The position numbers and the translations under genes are program-made. From Prevotella sp. (GTDB lineage Bacteria; Bacteroidota; Bacteroidia; Bacteroidales; Bacteroidaceae), in NCBI GenBank assembly GCA_017934525.1, contig JAGBJJ010000017.1:1-57265 (forward strand): a stretch of DNA of 57,265 nt, written 5' to 3'. How positions within the stretch are numbered: position 1 is the stretch's first letter; the number at the start of each line of letters is the position of its first letter. Below, piece after piece: positions 36,702 through 44,474 of the stretch. Under the pieces are notes generated by a model. The model saw only the letters and a list, made by a program, of their open reading frames with translations, made no database searches and was not told where the DNA came from.

Positions 36702-36710
36702 GCAAAGTTA
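36702..36710 (-). promoter_or_regulatory. Promoter -7 element of parE
   Basis: The minus strand reads TAACTTTGC, 51 bases upstream of the parE start. Confidence 0.6.
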
Positions 36711-36936
36711 CAACTTTTTTTGCAGAAAAAGGCAGAAATGCCGAAAAAGTTTGTTGCGCCTGAGTTGGGGAGTTTAGAAACTTCTGCTATTTCTTTTCCC
36801 ACAAGACAGTTCAACGCATGAAGCACTGCCAGAAAATTTAATGCCATTGCATGTACGGATAAAGAATGCATATTATCTTTATTCACTCCATTAGCCAGTA
36901 AAAAGACATGGAAATTCTTAAAATTTCGGAAAAAGG

Positions 36937-36968
36937 TTGGTAGTCTCAGAAAGTTTTAATACATTTGC
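36937..36968 (+). promoter_or_regulatory. Promoter of the DUF4254 gene
   Basis: TTGG (36937-36940) and TACATTTGC (36960-36968) are 19 bases apart. The start codon is 30 bases downstream. Confidence 0.6.
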
Positions 36969-36997
36969 ATGTTGAAAGCTTTTAATAATACTGAAAA

Positions 36998-37618
36998 ATG
37001 ACTTTTACAGAACAAGCAAACCGCATTTTCCTGCAGGCGATACGCGACTATCACCTCACTGACCATGTAGATACACCCATCAGAAACCCCTACGACCGTG
37101 AATCGATTGACTACAGCCTCTATCTGAAATGCTGGATCGACACGGTGCAGTGGCATCTGGAGGATATCATTCGCGACCCGCACATCGACCCGGCCGATGC
37201 GCTGGCCATGAAGCGGCGCATAGACCGTTCCAACCAGGACCGCACCGACTTGGTGGAAGACATCGACACCTATTTCCGCCGTCTCTATAGCGAGGTGAAG
37301 CCCCTGCCCGATGCACGGCTCAACACCGAGAGCCCCGCATGGGCAGTAGACCGCCTGTCGATTCTGGCGCTGAAGATATGGCACATGAAGGAGCAGACGG
37401 AGCGCACCGACGTCAGCGAAGAGCATCTGCAGAAATGCCGTGCCAAGCTCGACGTGCTTCTGGAGCAGCAGGTAGACCTCTCAACTGCCATCGACCAGCT
37501 GTTGGAAGACATTGCCGAAGGCAGAAAATACATGAAAGTCTACCGGCAGATGAAGATGTACAACGACCCGTCGACCAATCCCGTGCTCTATGCTCACGGA
37601 GGAAAGGCCAAGGAGTAA
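36998..37618 (+). CDS. DUF4254 protein
   Basis: This 206-residue, mainly helical cytoplasmic protein matches DUF4254: NRIFLQAIRDYHLTDHVD at the start, CWIDTVQWHLEDIIRDPHID, and SNQDRTDLVEDIDTYF. No catalytic motif is obvious. From memory the family is typical of Bacteroidetes and is often adjacent to a glycosyltransferase gene, as here: a family 9 glycosyltransferase starts 103 bases downstream. The two are probably co-transcribed and may both act in lipopolysaccharide core assembly; that is inference. The spacer between them is mostly a 7-bp tandem repeat. Confidence 0.8.
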   Translation: MTFTEQANRIFLQAIRDYHLTDHVDTPIRNPYDRESIDYSLYLKCWIDTVQWHLEDIIRDPHIDPADALAMKRRIDRSNQDRTDLVEDIDTYFRRLYSEVKPLPDARLNTESPAWAVDRLSILALKIWHMKEQTERTDVSEEHLQKCRAKLDVLLEQQVDLSTAIDQLLEDIAEGRKYMKVYRQMKMYNDPSTNPVLYAHGGKAKE

Positions 37619-37622
37619 AAAG

Positions 37623-37692
37623 AGTCCAAAGTCTAAAGTCTGAAGTCTAAAGTCCAAAGTCTGAAGTCTGAAGTCCAAAGTCTGAAGTCCAA
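37623..37692 (+). repeat. 7-bp tandem repeat AGTCYRA, ten copies
   Basis: Ten units of AGTCCAA, AGTCTAA or AGTCTGA run without a break between the DUF4254 and glycosyltransferase genes. It is the longest of the 7-bp arrays in this window. Confidence 0.9.
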
Positions 37693-37721
37693 AGATTCTG
37701 GAGTCTGTAAAATACCAGAGA

Positions 37722-38771
37722 ATGAAGCACGACCATATTCTTGTCATACGGTTTTCAGCTCTTGGCGACGTCGCCATGACGGTACCCGTGGTCTATTCGC
37801 TGGCCATGGAGTATCCACAAGTGAGAATCACGGTGCTCTCAAGGCCGTATGCGCGTACTTTCTTCGAGGATTTAGCTCCTAACGTGAACTTCATGGCTGC
37901 CGACCTTACTGACGAATATCACGGCGTAAAGGGCCTCAACGCCCTCTACCGCCGTCTGGTAGCAAAGCAGTTCACACATATTGCCGACCTTCACTCGGTG
38001 CTGAGGTCGGAATTTCTGCGCATGCGCTTCAACCTGGGCAAGTTTCGTGTGGAGCACATCGATAAGCACCGACAAGACCGCCGGCGGCTGGTGAGCAAAT
38101 CAAACAAGATGCTCAAGCAACTGCCTTCACCTTTTGAAAACTATGCCAACGTCTTCGAGCGATTGGGCTTCCCCATTCATCAGCTCACATTTAAATCACT
38201 GTTCCCCCAAGAGGGCGGCAACCTGAATCTTCTGCCGTCAATCTTCGGCGTGAAGCGCACGTGGGAACAGTGGATAGGCATTGCCCCCTTTGCCGCCCAC
38301 CAAGGCAAGATATATCCAGTGGAGAAGATGGAGAAAGTCATTGAGAGTCTGGCTGCACATTATCCGAAATCGCGCATCTTCCTCTTCGGACGCGGAAAAA
38401 AAGAAGACGAGGTGTTTCCCCAGTGGGTGAAGCGCTGGCCCCGCTGCGTCTACGTGGGATGGCACACAGAGACAATGTATCAGGAACTCATACTGATGAG
38501 TCATCTCGACGTGATGGTGTCGATGGACTCTGCCAACATGCACATGGCATCGCTTACCGACACACCCGTGGTAAGTATATGGGGTGCCACGCATCCCATA
38601 GCCGGCTTCATGGGCTATCAGCAGAGCGAAGCCAATGCCATCGGCATGCCGCTCGACTGCCGGCCATGCAGCATCTTCGGACAGAAGCCCTGCCTCTACG
38701 GCGACTATCATTGTCTGACGACCATCCCACCACAGACCATCGTCGACAAAGTGGTCAGTGTCGTGGGCTAA
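37722..38771 (+). CDS. Family 9 glycosyltransferase (heptosyltransferase-like)
   Basis: This 349-residue GT-B enzyme has the GT9 start LVIRFSALGDVAMTVPVVYS and the nucleotide-binding half IGIAPFAAHQGKIYPVEKME, with RIFLFGRGKKEDE and the VMVSMDSANMHMASL stretch common to heptosyltransferases. It probably adds a sugar to the LPS core on the cytoplasmic side of the inner membrane. The donor is not certain; many Bacteroidetes GT9 enzymes do not use heptose. It likely shares a transcript with DUF4254 upstream and ends 4 bases from the convergent methyltransferase gene. Confidence 0.88.
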   Translation: MKHDHILVIRFSALGDVAMTVPVVYSLAMEYPQVRITVLSRPYARTFFEDLAPNVNFMAADLTDEYHGVKGLNALYRRLVAKQFTHIADLHSVLRSEFLRMRFNLGKFRVEHIDKHRQDRRRLVSKSNKMLKQLPSPFENYANVFERLGFPIHQLTFKSLFPQEGGNLNLLPSIFGVKRTWEQWIGIAPFAAHQGKIYPVEKMEKVIESLAAHYPKSRIFLFGRGKKEDEVFPQWVKRWPRCVYVGWHTETMYQELILMSHLDVMVSMDSANMHMASLTDTPVVSIWGATHPIAGFMGYQQSEANAIGMPLDCRPCSIFGQKPCLYGDYHCLTTIPPQTIVDKVVSVVG

Positions 38772-38775
38772 ACCA

Positions 38776-39312
38776 TCATGACAGATTCAGAAGACTTTTT
38801 GCAAAATGATAGATGACGATGCCGGCTGTCACCGACACGTTCATCGAGTGCTTGGTGCCAAACTGAGGTATCTCTAAGCAGCCATCGCTCGCATCAATCA
38901 CTTCCTGATGCACACCCTTCACCTCGTTGCCCAGCACCACCGCATAGCTGCCACCGCGCTCAGGCACAAACGCCGGCAGCATCGTGCTGCCCTCGGCCTG
39001 CTCAACACTCAGCACCGTCACTCCCCTACCCTGCAGCTCGCGCACCGCCTGCAGCGCCGTGTCGTAGTGTCGCCACGCCACGCTCTCTTCAGCACCAAGG
39101 GCCGTCTTGTGAATTTCGGCATGCGGCGGACAGCCCGTGATGCCACACAGATACACCGCCTCCACACGGAAGGCATCCGACGTGCGCAGCACGCTGCCAA
39201 CATTGTACATCGAACGCACATCGTCGAGCACCACCGTCAAGGGCAGCTTCTCCGACTCTTTATACTCCTCCACCGTCAGGCGGTTCATCTCTATTGTTCT
39301 GAGTTTTCTCAT
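38776..39312 (-). CDS. TrmH/SpoU-family RNA 2'-O-methyltransferase
   Basis: This 178-residue SPOUT-fold enzyme has motif 1 VLDDVRSMYNVGSVLRTSDA, motif 2 VVLGNEVKGVHQEVIDASD and motif 3 IPQFGTKHSMNVSVTAGIVI, which form the trefoil knot and SAM site. The start MRKLRTIEMNRL is the usual one for Bacteroidetes relatives; an ATG 15 bases upstream is possible. It transfers a methyl group to a ribose 2'-OH in tRNA or rRNA; the target is not clear. It is divergent from nadA across the candidate replication origin. Confidence 0.9.
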   Translation of the reverse strand: MRKLRTIEMNRLTVEEYKESEKLPLTVVLDDVRSMYNVGSVLRTSDAFRVEAVYLCGITGCPPHAEIHKTALGAEESVAWRHYDTALQAVRELQGRGVTVLSVEQAEGSTMLPAFVPERGGSYAVVLGNEVKGVHQEVIDASDGCLEIPQFGTKHSMNVSVTAGIVIYHFAKSLLNLS

Positions 39313-39363
39313 CACTTTACACTTCATTGCTACGTTTCTTTCTCACCATGCTGAAAGTGTGCT

Positions 39364-39372
39364 GCAAAGGTA
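39364..39372 (-). promoter_or_regulatory. Promoter -7 element of the TrmH-family gene
   Basis: The minus strand reads TACCTTTGC, 51 bases before the start codon. The DnaA-box-like repeats begin 9 bases upstream of it and so occupy the -33 region. Confidence 0.6.
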
Positions 39373-39735
39373 CAAAAAATTGTGGAAAACTCGGTGGATA
39401 ACTGTGTTAATAACTATGTTAATAAACAACCCTCCACTCGTAGGAGTGCATTTCTACGGGGTTTTCAATGTTTTTTTAAGCATTTTTCCACCGTTTTATG
39501 CTGAAAAAAGATATAAACTTTGTAATTTTGCACCGAAAAACAGAATTGTGTATAAAATAGTTATCACAATGATTTTCAGCGGAAAACAATTCACACATAC
39601 TGTGGATTGCACGTAACCTCAAGTGGATAACCGTTTAAGCAAGAAAAACAGCTAAAAGATATCAACTTATCAACGGCATATCATCATACTCATTTCTGTT
39701 TTTTTAAAAAAGAAAAAAGAAAATAAAAAGATAAT
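39373..39735. other. oriC: Candidate chromosomal replication origin (oriC)
   Basis: This AT-rich region between divergent genes is full of 9-mers close to the DnaA box TGTGGATAA. Four lie in phase at 12-base steps: TGTGGAAAA (39381), GGTGGATAA (39393), TGTTAATAA (39405) and TGTTAATAA (39417). Others are TTTTCCACC (39484, reverse), TGTGTATAA (39547), TTATCACAA (39561, reverse, weaker), TGTGGATTG (39601), AGTGGATAA (39622) and TTATCAACG (39667, reverse). Such a cluster is typical of bacterial origins. dnaA is not adjacent. The 12 kb of genes to the right, including leuS, would be head-on to a fork leaving here, which argues against it. A DnaA-regulated promoter region is the main alternative. 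Confidence 0.5.
39523..39531 (+). promoter_or_regulatory. Possible promoter -7 element of nadA
   Basis: TAATTTTGC is the best plus-strand match upstream of nadA, giving a leader of about 200 bases through the right half of the candidate origin. No closer match is seen. Confidence 0.4.
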
Positions 39736-39738
39736 GTG

Positions 39739-40728
39739 ATGTTGAAAACTGAGTGGAAACAACAGGGCTTCATCGACGAGCCCGTGGCTGAAGGTACTGA
39801 CCTGAAAGCCGAAATTCGTCGGATGTGTGATGAGAAACAGGCCGTCATCCTGGCCCATTATTACACCACGGGCGACATACAGCAGGTGGCCGACTTCATC
39901 GGCGACTCGCTGGCTTTGGCGCGCAAGGCTGCCGAGACCGATGCGAAGATTATCGTAATGTGCGGCGTGCACTTCATGGCCGAGACGTGTAAGTTGCTGT
40001 CGCCTGACAAGCTGGTGCTCTGTCCCGACCTCAACGCCGGCTGTTCGCTGGCCGACTCGTGCAAGGCTGATGACTTGAAGAGATACAAGGAAGAGCATCC
40101 TGGCTATAAAGTGGTGAGCTATGTGAATACCACGGCGGCCGTGAAGGCGCTGACTGACATTGTGGTGACCAGTGGCAATGCGAAGAAGATAGTGGACAGC
40201 TTTCCACAGGACGAGAAACTTATCTTCGGTCCTGACTATAACCTGGGCTCGTATATCAACCAGATTACCGGACGGCAGATGCTGCTCTGGCAGGGTGGCT
40301 GCCATGTTCACGAGCGTTTCTCGGTGGAAGCTATCGTCAGATTGAAGCAGGAGCATCCTGCGGCCCTTGTGTTGGCTCATCCCGAATGCAAAGGACCAGT
40401 ATTAAGGGTGGCCGATATTGTGGGCTCTACGGCCGTTCTTTTGAATTATGCCGTAGAGCATCCTGAGCAAGAGTATATTGTGGCTACTGAGGCCGGCATC
40501 CTCTTCGAGATGCAGCGTCGCTGTCCTGACACGGTGTTCCACCCCGTGCCGCCAGAAATGAGCGAGGGTCAGGTGGGCTGCCACTGCAACGAGTGTCAGT
40601 ATATGAAGATGAACACGATGCTGAAGATTTACAACTGCCTGAAACACGAGTGGCCTACGGTGGAGGTGGACGAAGCTATTGCCCGCGACGCTGTGAAGCC
40701 CATAGAGCGCATGCTGGCGCTGAGCTAA
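39739..40728 (+). CDS. nadA: Quinolinate synthase NadA
   Basis: This 329-residue cytoplasmic 4Fe-4S enzyme condenses iminoaspartate with dihydroxyacetone phosphate to make quinolinate for NAD. Family motifs are AVILAHYYTTGDIQQVADFI, GDSLALARKAAE, VHFMAETCKLLSP and CPDLNAGCSLADSC. Cluster ligands are expected at Cys102 (AGC), Cys217 (HPEC) and one Cys of the CHCNEC group (281-286). A GTG three bases upstream also keeps the frame; the ATG at 39739 is preferred. nadB and nadC are not next to it. Its last bases overlap the convergent CotH-type gene by 4. Confidence 0.95.
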   Translation: MLKTEWKQQGFIDEPVAEGTDLKAEIRRMCDEKQAVILAHYYTTGDIQQVADFIGDSLALARKAAETDAKIIVMCGVHFMAETCKLLSPDKLVLCPDLNAGCSLADSCKADDLKRYKEEHPGYKVVSYVNTTAAVKALTDIVVTSGNAKKIVDSFPQDEKLIFGPDYNLGSYINQITGRQMLLWQGGCHVHERFSVEAIVRLKQEHPAALVLAHPECKGPVLRVADIVGSTAVLLNYAVEHPEQEYIVATEAGILFEMQRRCPDTVFHPVPPEMSEGQVGCHCNECQYMKMNTMLKIYNCLKHEWPTVEVDEAIARDAVKPIERMLALS

Positions 40729-42368
40729 CGCACAATATATTTGCGTCCGTCGCGAATATAAATACCTTTTCTGAGAGAGTGGCTGGAAGACATCTTCTGG
40801 CCACTTATGCTATAGCAGGTACTGTCATTTTGATGAATATTGCGTGTCATATTGTCGTCGATGCCTAAAAATTGCAGGCGCAGTGAAAGACACTCCATAT
40901 GAGTGTCAATCCAGCGGCAGATGTAGTCTATCTCTTTGTCGAAGTTTATTTCTTCATTGTCAATATCATCATCATAATTCCATTTTAAAGTTTCACGCTG
41001 GGCTGCGCCTGAAGCAGTCAGTAAGTCATAGTATTTAATATATCGATTTTTGAGACTGTCGGCTGACAGTATATTTTTATTCAGTTGAGTATAGCGTTTA
41101 CATACATCTTTTACAAATTGCGAGTCTTCCAATCGCATCAATCGGGCAAATAAATTGATGCCGTCGCCAAGTATAAGTTCAGGTTTCGCATAGTTTTCGT
41201 CATATTTTGTTGCCCATCGCTGCCCTACGGTACAGTCGAGATCCCATACGGCAAGCGTCACCTTCTTGTCTGTTTGCTTGTCATAGACGGCCCAGTAGGT
41301 GTTTTTTCCGCGATTGTCTAAGGCATTGAGTACATTGAGAAAAATGTAGTAGTCAGTCATGACGGGCATATCGAAATATTCGTCTACATGGTTTACGAAA
41401 TCGTCGTCGCTGCTGTTGACAACAAAGTTGATAGCGTTGTAGAGTGTGCTGTAGTCAATAGTATCAATGTCGTCGAGTTCTGGATATTTTATTTCAAAAG
41501 CATCCCATGTAGGACTTTGGTTGTCATAGTTTTCTGTGACGTTATACATCGTCGATGCGCCATAACCTTGTGCCTTCCACAGACAACCATGTATGGCCTG
41601 TGTGGTCGGCTCGTATTTTTTTAGTTTCATCTGTTTACGGTCTAAGACCTCGGTCAGTACATAGATGCCCACATATTCGTTGTTGATGAACATCTCTGTC
41701 ACTTGCCCTCTGACACCTGAGCGGGCGTTAGGTTGTATGTCAGCATAATACGGTTTGGCAGCAAAGTCATTCCAAAGCTCGGTGGCGATGTGGTTACGCA
41801 GTCGGAAAACGTCAGACTGTCCGGCATCAAGCAGCCATTTATTGTCATTTCTCAGTCCGAAGAACTTATGGTCTTCGTCAAATTTAACCTTATAGTTTCT
41901 CTTGTGTTTGTTAGGCAGGTTTGTGCTACCGCCACGCCATTTGATGTGCGCAGGCAGTGAGTCGCTGTAAGGTGTGTCAGGATAACTGATGCTGAAAGTT
42001 GCTTCGGTGTAATTGTAGCCGAAGTGGCCTTTTAGTCTTATAATGGGCAGAAATGTGAAATAGAGGTTGGCGGAAGTGACGCTTCCATCGATGTGAATCA
42101 GTCTTACACGATATTTTTTTCCGGCTTCTATATGCTCAAATTTGTAGATATTGTTGTCCACCATATCGTTGTCAATAAAGCACATGCTGACATTTTCGTC
42201 GGTGTCAATTTTCATCTCGATATCATTACCAAAGCAGCTTCTTGGAATAGTAACTAAAAATGAATTCGTCAGAGAGTCAAACGCTGCCTGGCGATTGTCG
42301 ATACTTATCTGAGCGTCAGAGAAGTTAAAGACTAAAATGAGATATAGAAAAACTATGAATCTTCTCAC
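40725..42368 (-). CDS. CotH-kinase-type exported protein
   Basis: This protein of about 547 residues has a hydrophobic signal sequence (FIVFLYLILVFNFSDAQ). The CotH domain shows HIKWRGGSTNLPNKHKRNYK, KWLLDAGQSDVFRLRNHIA, YVGIYVLTEVLDRKQMKL and the catalytic-type WDLDCTVGQRW. CotH proteins are secreted or surface kinases or structural proteins. The C-terminus RKGIYIRDGRKYIVR carries the exported-protein tag. No in-frame ATG precedes the signal sequence. The likely start is the GTG at 42368, which overlaps the TGA of an 8-codon leader frame (ATG at 42391) by GTGA. Confidence 0.8.
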   Translation of the reverse strand: MRRFIVFLYLILVFNFSDAQISIDNRQAAFDSLTNSFLVTIPRSCFGNDIEMKIDTDENVSMCFIDNDMVDNNIYKFEHIEAGKKYRVRLIHIDGSVTSANLYFTFLPIIRLKGHFGYNYTEATFSISYPDTPYSDSLPAHIKWRGGSTNLPNKHKRNYKVKFDEDHKFFGLRNDNKWLLDAGQSDVFRLRNHIATELWNDFAAKPYYADIQPNARSGVRGQVTEMFINNEYVGIYVLTEVLDRKQMKLKKYEPTTQAIHGCLWKAQGYGASTMYNVTENYDNQSPTWDAFEIKYPELDDIDTIDYSTLYNAINFVVNSSDDDFVNHVDEYFDMPVMTDYYIFLNVLNALDNRGKNTYWAVYDKQTDKKVTLAVWDLDCTVGQRWATKYDENYAKPELILGDGINLFARLMRLEDSQFVKDVCKRYTQLNKNILSADSLKNRYIKYYDLLTASGAAQRETLKWNYDDDIDNEEINFDKEIDYICRWIDTHMECLSLRLQFLGIDDNMTRNIHQNDSTCYSISGQKMSSSHSLRKGIYIRDGRKYIVR

Positions 42369-42398
42369 CGGGATAATAATGTTTTGTTCATTTCTTTT

Positions 42399-42407
42399 AC
42401 AAAGATA
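42399..42407 (-). promoter_or_regulatory. Promoter -7 element of the CotH-type gene
   Basis: The minus strand reads TATCTTTGT. It lies 8 bases before the leader ATG at 42391 and about 31 before the GTG start. Confidence 0.55.
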
Positions 42408-42496
42408 CAAAATAATGTTGTTTTATTGTACTTCTTGTTTCAAAATTATAATTATTTTGCATTTATTATTTTAAAGACGTCATTATGACGTCGTCA

Positions 42497-43453
42497 TTAT
42501 TGGAGTAGGAAGGGTAAATATCGATAGAATATCCACACAATGGCTGATGTGATAAAATAAACTATGATAAATGCAATTACTATAAGATAATATTGTCCTG
42601 CAGGTATTGTAAAAAACATCGATACGGCTGCCGGAATGGCTCCGCAAAAGAAGTAGTACACTAATGTGCGCTGCCCTGTCCACTGCAGCCATCTCGCTGC
42701 GGGCAAACGCTGCGCAAGCCCTACGGCCAGTGGCAGCGTGCACAGCATATTGAGCATAAAGACGGCATAGTTGCTGATAGCTACGGGTTCTATTAACAGA
42801 CTGGTGCCGCTTTTTAATATATATATTTTGATAATGACGAAAACAAATAATAAAATCATTAATGATGATGTGCGGTGGAGAAACTGAAAACGCTCTTCGT
42901 GGCGGTGGTATTCATAGCCTAAGCAGATGAAAACGAGGCCGATGAGTGCGTTGTGGAAGTTCCAGTAGTTGTGGTGGGCAGAGAGGTCGGTACCTGTTAA
43001 TAACATGGCAATTGTGAGTGCTATGGCGGCAAGCATGTGGATAACCCACGCTTTCTTCAACCATAATGCACACGAGAACACCACCTCGGCCGTAATGAGC
43101 GAGCTGACGAACCAAGAGCCGTTGCCCTTGACGATCTGAAGCAGCAGGCTATAGGGTGAAATATCGTGAAACAGTGCCTTGGGGAGGCACAGCAGGAGGG
43201 TGAAGAAGAAATAAGGTACGACGATGGAGCGCAGGATTGACTGCATTTTTCGTTTGAGTGAAAATGGGCGGCCATTATAGAAGAGATAGCCTGAGAGAAA
43301 ATAAAACGTGCAGAGGGCATCGGCCACATAGAGGTCGTAAGGCACGACGTCTGCCCCCGTGCAATAGATTTCGGTGTGAAACCACAGGATGAGCAGTATG
43401 CAGAGGGCGCGCAGCTGGTCTATCCATACGATTCGATGAGTGCTCTTATTCAT
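42497..43453 (-). CDS. Acyltransferase 3 family membrane protein
   Basis: This 318-residue protein has about ten hydrophobic segments and the Acyl_transf_3 start RIVWIDQLRALCILLILWFH, where R-x10-H is the conserved pair, followed by the typical FLSGYLFYNG. Such enzymes move acetyl or other acyl groups onto surface polysaccharides or lipids across the inner membrane. Its start overlaps the stop of the upstream acyltransferase gene by 8 bases, so the two are translated from one message. Next to porZ and a GT-C protein, a role in O-acylating surface glycan is plausible. Confidence 0.85.
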   Translation of the reverse strand: MNKSTHRIVWIDQLRALCILLILWFHTEIYCTGADVVPYDLYVADALCTFYFLSGYLFYNGRPFSLKRKMQSILRSIVVPYFFFTLLLCLPKALFHDISPYSLLLQIVKGNGSWFVSSLITAEVVFSCALWLKKAWVIHMLAAIALTIAMLLTGTDLSAHHNYWNFHNALIGLVFICLGYEYHRHEERFQFLHRTSSLMILLFVFVIIKIYILKSGTSLLIEPVAISNYAVFMLNMLCTLPLAVGLAQRLPAARWLQWTGQRTLVYYFFCGAIPAAVSMFFTIPAGQYYLIVIAFIIVYFITSAIVWIFYRYLPFLLQ

Positions 43454-44474
43454 TGCTGAAACATCGTGTTAGTTGTTTGTAGCTAAAGAGACGTAGCTGG
43501 TCGATGAGCACAGCACAGAGGAAAAAGCCCACGCCTAATAGCAACGATGCGGCTAAGAATACTCTTGCCGGCATGGTGACGTAGAGATGCTCGAAGTAGG
43601 GCCAGAATATTTTTTGTACGAAGAGCGGGAAGCAATGGATGAGAAAGACGGCAAAGCTGGAGCGCGCCACGAAGTTGATGGTGCGGTTGTAGCCCAGCTT
43701 GAGCCTGCTGAAGGCAAGCAGCAGGCAGAGTGAGGCGAAGATGATGATGGGTGAGCCGAAACAGTATACTTGGTCGGTCATACCCTGACTGCCCCATGTC
43801 TTTGCTGCATAGGCCAGCAGGGCATTCACTGTGATGGCGGCGGCATAGAGCAGCATCAGTACGGCTATGCGTTGCTGCTTCAGGCGCACAGGGAAACGCC
43901 TGACGTAGCCTCCGAGCAGATAGAGCAAGAAAAAAGAGGCTGGCGACCTGCCCTCCAGCCAGCCGGCCTCACGTGGGTTCAGCCAGCCATAGATGCTCTG
44001 GAAGAGAATGAAAATGATGAGTACGCTCTTAAACTGGCGGTGGCTGCTGTTGCTGATGAAAGGGTTGAATATGGGAGCTACGAGGTAGAGCAGCAGATAG
44101 ACAGGCACAAACCAATAGTCGTCGAGCAGGAAGATATGAGCGAGGAACGACGGCGAAAAAGCTACGTCGGGGCAGAAGATAAGGAAGAGAGCGTAGGAAA
44201 TGACGGAATAGAAGAGAACCTGAAAGACAAAGGATATTACCTTCTCTGTCCTTGGCTTGATGCCATACCATCCTGAGAGCAGCACGAAGACGTCGATGCA
44301 GACAAACGTGGCCGACATGAGCAACTGCGTAGGCAACATGCCTATAGAGCATTGCTCAGCCGGTAGCTTGGCGTTGGATATATCGACAACGCCGAAGATG
44401 TGGAAGAAAACGACGGTGAGCATGCACACAATGCGATAGAGCTCCATGTTGGAGTCGCGTTTCTGCTGTTTCAT
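43446..44474 (-). CDS. Acyltransferase 3 family membrane protein
   Basis: This 342-residue protein starts RDSNMELYRIVCMLTVVFFH, the family's R...H signature, and has about ten membrane segments, including VCIDVFVLLSGWYGIKP. The frame is open far upstream, but there it lies on top of the GT-C gene; the ATG at 44474 overlaps that gene's stop codon as ATGA, which fixes the start. It is related to the next gene only at family level. Surface polysaccharide or lipid O-acylation is the likely job. Confidence 0.88.
   Translation of the reverse strand: MKQQKRDSNMELYRIVCMLTVVFFHIFGVVDISNAKLPAEQCSIGMLPTQLLMSATFVCIDVFVLLSGWYGIKPRTEKVISFVFQVLFYSVISYALFLIFCPDVAFSPSFLAHIFLLDDYWFVPVYLLLYLVAPIFNPFISNSSHRQFKSVLIIFILFQSIYGWLNPREAGWLEGRSPASFFLLYLLGGYVRRFPVRLKQQRIAVLMLLYAAAITVNALLAYAAKTWGSQGMTDQVYCFGSPIIIFASLCLLLAFSRLKLGYNRTINFVARSSFAVFLIHCFPLFVQKIFWPYFEHLYVTMPARVFLAASLLLGVGFFLCAVLIDQLRLFSYKQLTRCFSNE

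Larger units (their letters stand above)
36652..36997. other. Intergenic region between parE and the DUF4254 gene
   Basis: This 346-bp AT-rich stretch holds the divergent promoters of parE and the DUF4254 gene. I see no coding frame of natural composition, no strong hairpin and no repeat in it. Confidence 0.6.

Noticed and set aside
37623-37692. Possible CRISPR-like array
   Set aside because: The units are 7 bases with no spacers and no cas genes nearby; it is a simple tandem repeat.
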